The notes under the pieces were generated by a model. That model was not told the origin of the DNA. It made no database searches and saw only the letters and a program-made list of their open reading frames with translations. Made by a program: the position numbers and the translations under genes. Positions 12,101 through 22,529 of a stretch of DNA of 64,000 nt are shown here, in pieces; the stretch's first letter is position 1; each line of letters begins with the position of its first letter. Source of the stretch: Branchiostoma belcheri (Eukaryota; Chordata; Leptocardii; Amphioxiformes; Branchiostomatidae); contig NW_017802403.1 in the NCBI RefSeq assembly GCF_001625305.1, positions 605,741-669,740 of the forward strand. The letters run 5' to 3'.

Positions 12101-13647
12101 ATTGTTAATTGATTGATCTTAGCCTAATGTGATACTTGTTAGCTTATCAATATGTTATATTGTGTATGTTTAATTTGTGTATCTTTCGGCACCTGAAATC
12201 AGCCATGCTGCCTAGGTGGCCAATGTATTGCCTCTTGCAATCGAATTAAAATAAAATGTACATGTACAAAATGTATCGCATAAATTGTATGTTGCCTTTT
12301 TAAAGGAGCCATGCCAGTGGAAAGATGCATTTTTAGACAACTATTACATATGAGGCCATAGACTTTTTTTAAACATTTTTTCCCGCCCTGTTGCTCCTAG
12401 CAATACTATATACAATGCACAATGTATTATGCTAGTGAATTTAAATGAGCTTGTGTGTTCATTTACTTTTTGAGCGTTCTGCTTCTACAATTCAATATTT
12501 ACACAATAAGGTACAGAGAAAATGTGAAAACAAGCAAAAACAAGTGAAAAAAGCAAAAATAAGTGAAAACCAGTTGCAACTAATATGTGTAGGCATTAGT
12601 ATGCAAGAAAGGAATAAAAGGGTGAACATGGAGTATTATGCAGTGTAAGTTCATGCAAAAATGTTCATGACTACATTTGTACCTACACGTACTTACTATA
12701 CACAGGGCTCGAAATTAACGGTGTCCCGATGGCCTGGCTGACCACTAAAATTTTGGCCGGGACAACTATAAAGACACTTTGGGACATTTTTGGGACAATT
12801 ATAGAAAAATAATTAACCACAGAATGTCAGCCCTTCTTTTTAATTGTTCAACAGGCACACATCCTGGCTTTTGGCTCAGGAAAAGTCCCCTCAAATTTCC
12901 TATTTTTGTCATACAAAAGTCACACAATACTTCTGAAAAACAGGTTGGGACAGTTCATCCTCACTTCAGGACAATTGAAACTAACAGTGCTGGGACAATA
13001 GTAAAAAAAGTTACTTATGCATTAACAGGACTAGTGTGTTATGGCTTCAGGCTGCTTCCTTGTTGTTCGAAAAACAATCAGAATCATGCCGTTAGCCAGG
13101 ATTTTGAATGGGGGGGGGTTCTTTCCACTGCTTGAGGGGACCTGCGCGAGGCGAGTGCCGAAGGCGCGAGGTTCCTAGGGGGTCCGGGGGAGCATTTTGA
13201 AAAATGAACCTTCTAAAATGGCATTTCGTGCATTTTTGAGAGGATTTCTACGAAAAAATCAGAGATAATTTTTCATTCAATGACAAAGGGAGCAGTTTTT
13301 CTACGATTCCAGTCCATCTTTTCAATTGAAATCTTGGACCCTTACATAAAAAGTGGACCAAAAAGTGGACCTTTTATTACATACATGTAAAAAGTGGACC
13401 AAAAAGTGGACCTTTGAGCCTTGTGAGGGGGTTCTTCTGAACCCCTGGCTACGGGCATGAGAATCATGTAAAAAAACAGAAATTCGAGACGTTACTCACC
13501 GATGTAGGTGTTGTTGGCATAATACCCCTGTGTGAGTGTCAGGCCTGGGTCTAGGCGGTAGCCACCGCTCTGGTCTCTACCACTCACACAAGATGGCGTC
13601 ACCACCAGACAGAGGCATGACATGGCCAGCCACCATCCAACACCCAT
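188..13647 (-). CDS. Reeler-like and Ig domain extracellular protein, 5' part
   Basis: Eight coding exons read right to left: 13647-13500, 11124-10946, 9036-8942, 6139-6058, 4859-4826, 3717-3670, 2392-2265, 284-188. All junctions are GT-AG and phases match (1,0,2,0,1,1,0,1), giving 270 residues before the gene leaves the window. Residues 1-22 form a signal peptide (MGVGWWLAMSCLCLVV). Residues about 30-170 resemble a Reeler domain: paired cysteines, VGTFTEL, then VTWKAP and GRIKFVAMI, matching the family's W-x-AP...G-x-V-x-F pattern. Residues about 183-265 form a C2-type Ig domain with Cys203, Trp215 and the DLGRYTC motif (Cys255). N-glycosylation sites NNT and NIT are present. A secreted or type I membrane adhesion or defence role is inferred from architecture only; the Reeler call is less certain than the Ig call. 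Downstream exons are missing. Confidence 0.78.
395..2085. repeat. 53-bp GC-rich minisatellite
   Basis: About 19 tandem copies of a unit running ccttagtactgaagggcctt, then cccccaccctgtactatcct, then gtaccatccccag. Copies vary at a few positions (gaatgacc or gaagggcc). The array is split by the foldback element at 536-1193 and lies in the intron between the two Ig-half exons. Short open frames across it are a result of the repeat, not genes. Confidence 0.9.
536..1193. mobile_element. Foldback element with 303-bp inverted arms
   Basis: Arms 536-838 and 891-1193 are exact reverse complements with no indels and one visible mismatch (near 823 against 906); the loop is 52 bp. The element starts GCCGTGGCGACTC and ends GAGTCGCCACGGC, with TA on both outer sides (534-535, 1194-1195). 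It interrupts the 53-bp minisatellite. Each arm has the same 70-codon open frame, which is a palindrome effect; no transposase is encoded. A 2-bp TA target site is suggested but not proven. Confidence 0.9.
2495..2876. mobile_element. MITE with CATGCCCGTAGCCAGG ends
   Basis: The left end CATGCCCGTAGCCAGG and right end CCTGGCTAAGGGCATG form an inverted repeat. The body includes C-runs and ggttcatttttcaaaatttc. A second copy in opposite orientation lies at 13085-13459, in another intron of the same gene. No coding capacity is visible. Confidence 0.75.
5047..5956. mobile_element. GGCC-ended MITE split by a LINE tail
   Basis: Ends are TTA-GGCCACAGCAAGTAATTTT and AAAATTTACTTGCTGTGGCC-TTA, with TTA on both sides. 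Internal words such as gaatgacatgagc and gatgtcatccat match the copies at 47800 and 41911. The element is interrupted between gatgtcatccat and the right terminal repeat by unrelated sequence (5537-5934). Confidence 0.7.
5537..5934 (+). mobile_element. LINE-like 3' fragment nested in a MITE
   Basis: About 400 bp ending in an A-rich tract (aacaaaaaaacaaaaaaaa). It lies exactly where related MITEs continue without a break, so it is an insertion. It has no coding frame. Classification as a non-LTR 3' end rests on the tail and general style only. Confidence 0.45.
6564..6926. mobile_element. GGCC-ended MITE, family A, full copy
   Basis: Terminal inverted repeat GGCCACACCAATTTAATTTC / AATTAAATTTGTGTGGCC, flanked by TAG on both sides. 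The body has ggagcgggcgggcg, aacaggcctaggcatcctat and accattgcattgaaagatgg, all shared with 7750, 16854 and 22019. No coding capacity. The 3-bp flank and GG-starting ends would suit a PIF/Harbinger-type element; that is inference. Confidence 0.85.
7750..8058. mobile_element. Family A MITE, right end missing
   Basis: Matches the family A body from the left terminal repeat through the motif taccattgcattgaaagatg and gcattttgcagttgac, then stops; the right inverted repeat is absent. Confidence 0.75.
9625..10920 (-). mobile_element. LINE 3' part with a nested MITE
   Basis: Read on the minus strand, 10664-10920 encodes WNELTPALKNPTLSLL and IKQALKNHL, the WN-x-L pattern found at the C-terminus of CR1/L2-like reverse transcriptases. 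Its apparent 3' untranslated part with GGAGGGCC and gcatggaatgc words is at 9625-9900. The MITE at 9908-10647 separates the two. Confidence 0.55.
9908..10647. mobile_element. MITE with TACCTCCATGAAAT ends
   Basis: Left TACCTCCATGAAAT and right ATTTCATGGAGGTA are inverted. The interior has attaattatgcaaat blocks and a GACGGACAGA run near the right end. Related GGAGGTA ends are seen near 43280 and 51250. It lies in the second coding intron of the Reeler-like/Ig gene. Confidence 0.7.
11430..11627. repeat. Palindromic repeat
   Basis: Outer arms AAACTTTTGATCTAACACAA and TTGTGTTGGATCAAATGTTTT are inverted, with an inner CTCACCTAG / CTAGGTGAG pair. The centre has cagtctactgaggaagacca. A half copy in reverse orientation occurs at 28093-28245, and a diverged piece near 4395-4500. 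Confidence 0.7.
12040..12260 (+). mobile_element. LINE 3' tail
   Basis: Non-coding stretch ending gccaatgtattgcctcttgc then aatcgaattaaaataaaa. This style of end is similar to the tail of the reverse-transcriptase fragment at 43850-44820. Assignment is by resemblance only. Confidence 0.4.
13085..13459. mobile_element. MITE with CATGCCCGTAGCCAGG ends, second copy
   Basis: Inverted relative to the copy at 2495-2876. Both sides carry AGAAT, a likely target-site duplication. It lies 40 bp from the donor of the first coding exon of the Reeler-like/Ig gene. It contains an internal tandem of aaaaagtggacc. Confidence 0.75.
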
Positions 13648-14786
13648 CTGAAATTAGAACACAATTTGTAGTTTAAAGGTCAGGGTGGCAAAACTGGAAT
13701 AAGGCAATCTCTATGATATTGACACATACATGTATTGTCCCACATTAGTACATTTGCATCAGAATTTAAAGGCACCCAATGCGATTTCCGGGCAGCAAAA
13801 CTGGAAAATTTAATATTCTGAATAAGGCAATCTTAAATATGATATTGACTCACACTGTTTCACATTAGCACATTTGAGTCAAAATTTCATACTTTGGGCT
13901 TTTGAAACTGCAGAAACAAGCCCCAAGATGAGTCCTTCATTTCCTGGGTGGTACCCTAAAGATCAGCCAAGGGCCCTTCCAGTAACCATTTTCTGTCAGA
14001 ATTTTTGCTCACTGGGATAGTTTGGTTTCAACTCATGTAGATAAGTGGCTAGAATTTGACTTTGAAAAATCGGGTTTCCAAGCCCTAAAAACTGCACTGG
14101 ATGCCTTTAATACTTTGCAATTTGGGCATTGAAAACAGTGCAGAAACAAGCCCCTGGGTGGTACCCAAAAATCAGCCAAGAAACGATCCTACCATGAACC
14201 ATTTTCCTTCACAATTTTCTGCATTTTTGCTCCATGAATGTCAACGTATATTGCATTTGGGATAGTGTTTTTTCCACTTAACATGTAGATATATCAGAAG
14301 AATAGTGACTTGAAAAATCTTGTTTTCAATTCCTAAAAACTGCATTGGGCACCTTAACACATAGTATCAATCCTGACCTCCAGTAAAAACATACATTTTT
14401 TTATACACTCAACATAGTAGTGTGTCAAGTTACTTTCGCTGTGGTTCCATTTCACAATAGGAGGGAAAAAATAGGTTACATGGTGTTTTTAGGTGTCATT
14501 GCAACAATTTTGTTCTACTGCAGACAGCCACATATTTGCAGACTGCCATGAATTTGTGGTGAAAAAACTCGCCACGAAAATAAAGCAACAGTGAACATTT
14601 CAAGGTTTCCTTACTATAACAGTACTTGATTTACACATACATGTTTATAGTACACTAACAAAAGAAGGATTTTTTGACACAATCTGTCTAAAAACTTGAC
14701 AGTTTTGCTGAGCGACAAGAGAAAGGCCTTGTCATGATCATTGGGTGTGGCAAATTGTCTGGATGAGAAAGAAAAAAGTACTTTAC

Positions 14787-14840
14787 CTTGATTCTCCAAG
14801 ATCCTGCTGTCTTTTCCTCCATCAGTTGTACACTTCACCT
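14787..14840 (-). promoter_or_regulatory. Probable 5' leader exon of the Reeler-like/Ig gene
   Basis: On the minus strand this segment ends with a GTAAAG donor, and the first recognised coding exon starts right after a CAG acceptor with its ATG. The segment contains an ATG (MEEKTAGSWRIK) that would join in frame to MGVGWWLAM, so there are two possible starts. The second ATG gives the more typical signal peptide. The right edge is a guess. Confidence 0.4.
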
Positions 14841-15195
14841 AAGCAAGTTGTACTCTTAAACCTCAGGTCCAAAATTTGGCCCTGATTTTGTTTACTATAG
14901 AGAAAATCATTGCTGGAAATCTACAACATCCAGAGTTAGAAATATCGGGGAGAAAATGACTGCGTGGATTCGTATGCATACACATAGGACGGAGCCAGAC
15001 AATCATGGAAATGTCTATTCAACATGTGACGTTATTCAAGAGTCACGACATCGATGTTTACATCAAATTCTAGCCTCTACCAGGCCTTTCCATGGTGGGA
15101 GGGATTGTAGAATTGGTGAAACTTTAAGGAAAAAATAATTGGCCAAGAGAGTCAGTCCAAGGGATGGTTAAAATTGGCATGTTATATTTTTATCA

Positions 15196-15565
15196 GGGCT
15201 CGAAAAACTGGGTGCATGTGCACCTTATAATTTAGTGCACCTGAATTTGAAGCTATGCACCCAATTTTTTTCTGTGGGTGCACCAGTGCACCCAAATGTT
15301 TTTGTAGGTTACGCATATGTCAAGATGTTGAATTTAGCTTATATTAAATAGAGTAGTATACAGCATATTCTTAACATCTAAGTGTCATAAAAATAGTAAA
15401 ATCATTCTTGTTGTACTTAAATCTTTAGAAACAAAACATAATTAGTTTTCGCTGACATTCTATTTTTTTTTTATCTTATATGGTGCAACCACAGAAAAAT
15501 TTGTGCACCCAATTTTTTAGGTTGGGTGCACCAGTGCACCTTTTCCCAATAATGAATTTTGAGCC
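15196..15565. mobile_element. hAT-style MITE with CAGGGCTCGAAA ends
   Basis: Left CAGGGCTCGAAAAACTGGGTG and right TTTTGAGCCTTGG are degenerate inverted repeats. The body repeats gtgcacc words in both orientations. CAGGG...-type ends are typical of hAT derivatives; no target duplication was confirmed. Confidence 0.5.
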
Positions 15566-15622
15566 TTGGTTATTGTTCTTTACTGTGTAAACTCACCTAA
15601 ATCATTCTATTTGGCTAAGTGG

Positions 15623-15860
15623 CGTTTGGTGGTGTAGTGGTTTAAAGAGCAATCGACTATGAACCAGGAAGACCCGGGTTCGATTCCGAGTTGTACCCGG
15701 CACATGTCTGAACATGCGCCTGACGTTGTGTCCTTGGGAAAGACACTTTACACAACTTTCCTCACTCCTCCCAGGTGTGAATGGGTACCTAACTTCGGTT
15801 GGGGAAAGTCGTATTGAGGTCACCTTGTGGCGACGAATGGCAGCCGCACAGACCCTTGCG
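15623..15860 (+). mobile_element. tRNA-derived SINE
   Basis: The head has an A-box-like GTGGTGTAGTGG and B-box GGGTTCGATTCC. It is followed by the core ccttgggaaagacactttac, also present at 24674 and, on the minus strand, near 62950. RNA polymerase III transcription and LINE mobilisation are known for this class. Confidence 0.75.
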
Positions 15861-16853
15861 ACAGTTCCACAAAAATAATTGTGGAACAAACATGTGTATC
15901 ATGTGTATTATTTGATTGTTGTAATTGTTGTGATTTGTATTGATTATTGTGATACCCTGCATCAACTCAGCTATATAAAGGCTGAGACTGCACGGGTACT
16001 GTTTGGACAATAAAAACCATTTATTATTATTATCATTATAAATCATTCCCACTATTTGGTTAAATTCTCACCGCTTTTGACCCAGTGTTGTAAGTCTGTT
16101 GGAGACTAATCAAACTCCTGACACGTGGCTAGAATCGGTTTTCTTTGAAATCTGATGAATTTTTGGCACAATAGATCATCACGCTTAATCTACCAATCAG
16201 AGCTGACGATACAAATGCCTTTTGGTTTTACCTTAGTCACAACCTCAGAATAATGCCCCTTTTAGTTCTGACCTCATAATCAGGGTCAAACATAGCCTCC
16301 ATAGTATGCCAAAAACTGAAGGTTTTGGGGGTCTTCAGGGTCTTTGGGAGCTTTTATGTGCTATTTTCTGATTGCATATAGACAACATGGCCGGCCTGGT
16401 TGAATTACCCCCGTTTTTTGAACTGGGCTAATCAGAAAACTGCCGAAGACCACCAAACCCCCAGTTCTATAAGCCTGCTTCGGAGGCTAGGTCAAACAAT
16501 GGATTGAGGATCATTGAAATTTTTTTTTTTTAATGGCAAGTTTAGAAATTGTTTACACTTTATTTTACACTGAGCAAATTAGGATTTTTTGTGACCCTTG
16601 ATTTTGTAAATTATTGAATACATTTATGCACAATGTTTAAGTACAGGTATGATTTAAAAAGATAACAAAACAATTTGGCAATGTACAATTTGGCATTTAC
16701 AAAACTTGTTGAGTCACCTGTCAAAATTTCGACCACGAAAACATCACATATTTTTTTTGGAAGATCTATGTAGTATAGGTAGACAAATGAAATTAATGAA
16801 TAATATTCAATTCAATCTGATGTATGATTCAATTGAATGATGGTTGTCACTAA

Positions 16854-17226
16854 GGCCACACCAATTCAATTTGTTGGTTCTCGGATTCGCCTCTTCGTTT
16901 TTTTCTGATTTGCAAAAAAAAAAAATTTGATTCTGGTCCTGAATCAACTGAAAAATGCTCATGTTTTGCCCCCAACAGTTGAGGAAATTCCTTTTCTTCC
17001 TAGTTGTTACAGTTTTCCCATCTATCATTGCAGTGGTTTGGTTAAAAGTTCAAATTTCAATGTTTAAATTTTAACCCAGCCTTTTGTGTTGACTTCATGG
17101 CTCATTTCGTAGCATTTAAGCCTATAATAGGATGCCTAGACCTGTTTTTATTTTTTTTTTTTTCGCCCTGTCGCTTCATATTTTTTCTGAAAAATCCGAG
17201 AACCAACAAATTAAATTGGTGTGGCC
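16854..17226. mobile_element. Family A MITE, inverted copy
   Basis: Ends GGCCACACCAATTCAATTTG and CAAATTAAATTGGTGTGGCC. The body is the reverse complement of the copy at 6564. An outer palindrome TTGGTTCTCGGATT / AATCCGAGAACCAA replaces the GGTTAACGGATT form. Short open frames here are not genes. Confidence 0.8.
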
Positions 17227-18007
17227 TCAGGACCAAAGAAACTACTTCTAGTTTCCAGGTAGTAGCATCTATGTACAGGCTATATGCAGCAATATTATTA
17301 CTTTCAGGGACAGTAGTGTGATACTGGAATTATAAATTCTATATAATTCATTCAAGTTAACTGCATATAAGCTACACCTTGAAAAACAGCCTGTCTCACA
17401 GCAATATTGAGATCATCCAAAAACATCACATTATAATATCTCAAAATTTACAGTTACATATTCGGATATATTCGAGCTTGCAAGTGTTACTACTTGCTAT
17501 TTTAGTTACTGTAAATAGCCTTCTTCAAAGATGTTTTAGAGTGGCATCATTTATTTATTTTTTTTTTTGAGAGGGAGCGCATTGGAAAAGACAGCTCATG
17601 GTGCCTGATTAAAAAATCTACAATGACAAAATTGTAGGACCACCTATAATTATGAATATTAATGTGACTGTACCATACAAATTTTACAATAACACAACTT
17701 AAAGCATTTTACTTCATTCAACAAATTTAATGCACTTTTCAAGGCTATGATTTCGACTTGAATGTAAGATTGTAAAGCCATTTACTGACACGACAGGTTC
17801 AGCCCTATATAATCATTCTTACATAATATAGCAATTTTGGTAGAACTTTTAATGTCCTACTTCAAATCTATAGCATGTACTAAAACACCTTAAGTTTACA
17901 GCAGTCAAAAAAATATGACTAATGGACATAACTTTCCAGACAATTTTACAAGAGTCAATAACAACACAATATTCATGACATAAGCAATTGACAATGTTAC
18001 ATAAAAC
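17227..18007. other. No gene recognised
   Basis: AT-rich sequence without convincing exons, terminal repeats or RNA genes. Confidence 0.5.
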
Positions 18008-18187
18008 GAGTGAGTGAGTGAGTGAGTGAGTGAGTGAGTGAGTGAGTGAGTGAGTGAGTGAGTGAGTGAGTGAGTGAGTGAGTGAGTGAGTGAGTTCAAG
18101 TGAGTGGGTGGGTGGGTGAGTGGGTGGGCGAGCGAGTGAGAGTGAGTGAGTGAGTGAGTGAGTGAGTGAGTGAGTGAGTGAGTGAGA
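18008..18187. repeat. (TGAG)n microsatellite
   Basis: About 45 units of GAGT with a few GGGT variants. It abuts the left flank of the TTCTTG element. Confidence 0.97.
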
Positions 18188-18889
18188 GTGAATGCAGCTT
18201 TTTAATAAAAAACAGCCCTTACACTACCAAAAATGACATTTCTAGCATTCTTGTTTTTTCTTACAGTCAGAAAATATTTCTTCCCTGAAGAAAATTTTTC
18301 TGTATATACGTATTCAAGAACGAAATTTTGTCCACGAATTAAGTAATTTTTTCTTGATAGACTTTTTCTTGCAGTAAGAATATTTTTCTTATAGGTTTCT
18401 ATATAAGTTATTGTTGGTTACTTCTAGAATCTTATTCTTACAGTAAGATTCGTGATGCAGACAATTATTCTCATATACAAAGACTGCAGTTCTCAATACA
18501 AGCCTAAAATTCTATAAATCTGGAAGTTATTTTATTCTTTCAAGATTTTCGTTCTTATCCCAAGAACACTACATTCTTATCTGCTAGAAATAGCTTCTTA
18601 CTTCATCTCACACCCAGAATATATTTCTTCTGTCAAGACCAAAATTCTTGTGATACATAGAAATAGATTAAGATTTATATTCTTGCATTGCACTAAAAGA
18701 ATAATTTTTTCTTGTGCAAAGAACTTTTTACTGTCAGCAAGAACCTTATTCTTTGAACAAGAATCCCCGTTTCCAGAAAATTCAAGAAACTCACGCCACG
18801 TTGTTCTTATTCTCAGAATTTATTTCTTACAGCTAATAAACCCATACTTAAGAATATTCTTCTCATGATAAGAATTACGGGTTCTTACA

Positions 18890-19800
18890 GGAAGAATATC
18901 TATCTTGTTCGCAGGAAAATATTTCTTGAACGAAGAGCTAACTGTTACACAAGAAAATATTTCTTGATCTAAGAGCTATTTGTTCTTATAGCAAGAAAAC
19001 CATTCTGCCCACAAGAAAATATTTCTTGAACTAAGAGCTAACTGTTCTTGTAGTAAGAAAACCATTCTGTAGACAAGATTTCTTGAACTAAGAGCTAACT
19101 GTTCTTGTAGTAAGAAAACCATTCTGTAGACAAGAAAAGATTTCTTGAACTAAGAATTAACTGTTCTTGTAATAAGAAAAATATTCTGTATATAAGAAAA
19201 GATTTCTTGAACTAAGATCTAACTGCTCTTGTAATAAGAAATCCATTCTGTAGACAAGAAAATATTTCTTGAACTAAGAGCTAATTATTCTGTTAGCAAG
19301 AAAATCATTCTGTATACGAGAAAACATTTCTTGAACTAAGAGCTAACTGTTCTTATAGTAAGAAAACCATTCTGCACATGAGAAAAGATTTCTTGAACAA
19401 AGAGCTAATTATTCTTGTAGCAAGAAAATCATTCTGTATACGAGAAAACATTTCTTGAACTAAGAGCTAACTGTTCTTATAATAAGAAAACAATTCTGCA
19501 TATAAGTAAAAGATTTCTTTAACAAACAGCTTAATTATTCTTGTTAGCAAAAAAATCATTCTGTATACAAGAAAACATTTCTTGAACTAAGAGCTAAATG
19601 TTCTTATAGAAAGAAAACCATTCTGCACATGAGAAAAGATTTCTTGAACAAAGAGCTAATTATTCTTGTAGCAAGAAAATCATTCTGTATACAAGAAAAC
19701 ATTTCTTGAGCTAAGAGCTAGCTAACAGTTCTTATAATGAGAAAAACATTCTGTACATAAGAAAATGTTTCTTGAACTTAGAGCTCAATATTCTTGTATC
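18890..19800. repeat. 62-bp tandem array in the TTCTTG element
   Basis: About 14 copies of a unit with TTTCTTGAACTAAGAGCTAA, ctgttcttatag, and aagaaaaccattctg. Spacing of successive TTTCTTG is about 60-62 bp. Alternate copies share cttgtagcaagaaaatc, suggesting a higher-order dimer. Confidence 0.85.
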
Positions 19801-19809
19801 AATAAAACT

Positions 19810-20690
19810 ATTTTGTCCACAAAAGAAGAAATAATGTTACAGAGAATGATATTGCAACAATTAAAATCCTGTAACAATTATTTGACAGGCCTCTCTTGAC
19901 ACTGACAGTATAGGAATATTTCACCACATTCATTACAATGTATGTACATGTATCTAACATTCTTTGAATGGAAACAAGTTTTACAGTAAACTTAAAACTA
20001 TCATACGATGTAACCAACAATCCATTATCATGGTTAAAGAATACAGATCATATCACATTCCAAAACATTCAGCAAACCCTGCAGCTTTGGCATTATAGCA
20101 TTGGCACAGTCACAGTCTTTGGAAACCTGAAAAAAACAGGAAAGACCTTTCTTAGTTTGCATTGCATGCAGGGGCTGAAGACAACAAAGTCAAAAGAGGA
20201 TGCTAAAAATAGGATTGAATTACTTCAAGTTTATTCAACAATTAAAATAATATAATTATAATGCAGTAAAACACTGTACTCTACAATATACCAGAGATAC
20301 AATTTAGAAATCAACCCCAATGGAATTGTAGCAAATAAGCTATGAAGTCTAAAAACAATGTCAACAGATTTTTTCTTCTTGGTGGGGAGGGGGGGCGCAC
20401 TTACCTTATATAAGTTTGGTTCCATCCTTTTTCGTTGCAAAGTTGGTTTCTTCTGCAAGCCGACACGATCACCATTGCTTCACATGCTCACAAGGTCCTT
20501 TTTACCTTGATTTTGACTTCAAATCCGACGATATGAATCAATATCTGACTAAAAAGAAGTAACCAGCACAGAGCACTGCCCCCACATCTGACTTCACCCC
20601 AGCTTCTGTTCAAAAATCTCTAACTGCATTCTGGGATTTGAATTAACCAATCAGGAGCTCACAAGAGATCACATGACAGTTATGGCTAGA
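19810..20690. other. Core of ordinary composition with splice-like sites
   Basis: This segment lacks the TTCTTG words. On the minus strand an open frame QKKPTLQRKRMEPNLYK ends at a GTAAGT donor (near 20406). A T-rich tract plus CAG precedes VSKDCDCANAIMPKLQGLL (from about 20127 downward), which runs in the same phase to a stop. An inverted CCAAT word and a cattctgggatttg word lie near 20625-20650. It could be a captured host fragment; weak evidence. Confidence 0.3.
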
Positions 20691-22018
20691 ATGTTAAGAA
20701 AAAAATTCTTACATTATCTTGAACATTACCAGGGAAAAAACTCATCTTTCTTGAACTTTCTCGATAAGGAAAACAAAAACGTTAAAGAACTTTAAGTATT
20801 TTTTGCTTTCAGGTTTTAAATTTGATTTCTAATTCAACCATTTTTTTGTTCTAAAAAGAAAGCAAAGACACAGATTCTTGTATTTTCTTGAACATAACCT
20901 GACCAAGAAAAACAAGAATCATTTTCTTGAACTATCTAGATAAGTAAAACTATGCTAGTTACAAGTATAGAATTATTCAAAGTCAAGAAAGTAAAGAAAC
21001 TAATTCTTGTCTCTGACATTACTAAAAGAATCTAGAATCAGATTGCTCAACTTTCTAAATTACAAAAAAACAAGAACAAATTCTTAATACCCCAAAATAG
21101 ATTCTTACACCAAGATTCCTTTTCTAACTTTAAGAGTGATATTACTTATCAATTACTATTATATTATTATTGTCAAGAAAGCCTTTCTTCTATTTAAGTT
21201 TCATGTTCTTACAACAAGAATGCATATCTTTTCCTCAAGACAGAAATTCTTATTATTTATACCACTATAATCTTTGAGACTTTGGTTCTCAGTTCAAGAC
21301 CAAAATTCTTACTGTCAATAAACACTTTCTTCTAAGCAACATATGTCAAGAAGTGAAGAAAAAAAATCTTGTTTTTTCTGACACAGCCCAAGAAAAGCAA
21401 GAACTTCCTTTCTCAAAGTTTCTTGATATGAAAAAAGAAATTCAAGAATGTTATTCTAGTTATGACTTGATCTTTTTCTTCTAGTTTCAATATCTTGAAT
21501 ATTCTTGTTTTTCTAAGCAATATACTCAAGAAAGGTTAGATCAAAATTCTTGTTTTTTCTGACACAGCCCAAGAAAAGCAAGAACTTCCTTTCTCAAAGT
21601 TTCTTGATATGAAAAACAAGAAAATTCAAGAATGTTATTCTAGTTATGACTTGTTTTTTAAACCCTGCTTTTCTTGTTTTTCTTACTATGAGAAATACAA
21701 GAAACTTAAGGGAAAAATTCTTGTATTTTCTTAACCATGGCAAGAAAGTAATTCTTCAGACAAGAAAAACAAGACCATTTAACTCAATTTTCTAGAACAT
21801 TCTAGGGGGAGAAAATCACTGCTAGAAATTATTTCTTCACGTAAGAAAAATAAGAAAATGTTTCTTGTAGTGAAAATTTACAAGAAAAAAATTTTAGAAC
21901 GATCTGTTGCTCTTTTCTTATTTATTCTTAATTTTTCTTGAAATTTCTTCATGTAAGAAAATTTGTCCACGAATTAAGAAAAACAAGAAAAACAAGAAAA
22001 ATCATTTTTGGTAGTGTA

Positions 22019-22384
22019 GGCCACACCAATTTAATTTCTTGGTTAACAGATTTTCTAGAAATATAATGGAGCGGGTGGGCAAAAAAATAAAAAAAATAAT
22101 AACAGGCCTGGGCATCCTATTATGGCCCAAAATGGTACGATAGGAGCCATGAAGTCAACACACCAGGTTGGTTCAAAATTTAAATTTTAATTTTAAACTT
22201 TTAATGATACCATTGCATTGAAAGATGGAATAACTGTAACAACTAGGAAGAAAAGGACTGTTTTCAACTGTTCAGGGCAAAATATGAGCATTTTTCAGTT
22301 GATTCTGAATGTTTATTTTTATTTGCAAATCAGAAAAAAATGAAGCTGTGAATCCGTTAACCAAGAAATTAAATTGGTGTGGCC
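22019..22384. mobile_element. Family A MITE, full copy
   Basis: Ends GGCCACACCAATTTAATTTC and AAATTAAATTGGTGTGGCC. It begins directly at the TA that closes the TTCTTG element, so two unrelated elements sit back to back. Confidence 0.85.
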
Positions 22385-22529
22385 TTAAATCTAGAACATA
22401 CCACTGTAATTGGCACTAGTATTAGAATATGTGGGTGCATCTAATACATGTTAGTCACAGTCTTCACATCCAAAGCTCTCTCTTCAACATGTGTAAGGTG
22501 CATAAATTAACATCTATTAACCTAAAAAT

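Larger units (their letters stand above)
18222..22016. mobile_element. 3.8-kb TTCTTG/CAAGAA-word element
   Basis: Ends CACTACCAAAAATGA and TCATTTTTGGTAGTG are inverted, with TA on both outer sides. Nearly the whole interior is made of TTCTTG, CAAGAA and AAGAAA words on the same strand, which are each other's reverse complements. A 62-bp tandem array lies at 18890-19800. A core of ordinary composition lies at 19810-20690. A 0.5-kb relative with the same ends lies at 49476-49966. No transposase frame is visible, so it is non-autonomous if mobile. I do not recognise a named family. Confidence 0.75.

Noticed and set aside
17905..18099. Frame with repeated SLTH
   Set aside because: Translation of (TGAG)n.
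18008..19800. CRISPR-like array
   Set aside because: Repeats are directly adjacent with no spacers, in a eukaryotic context.
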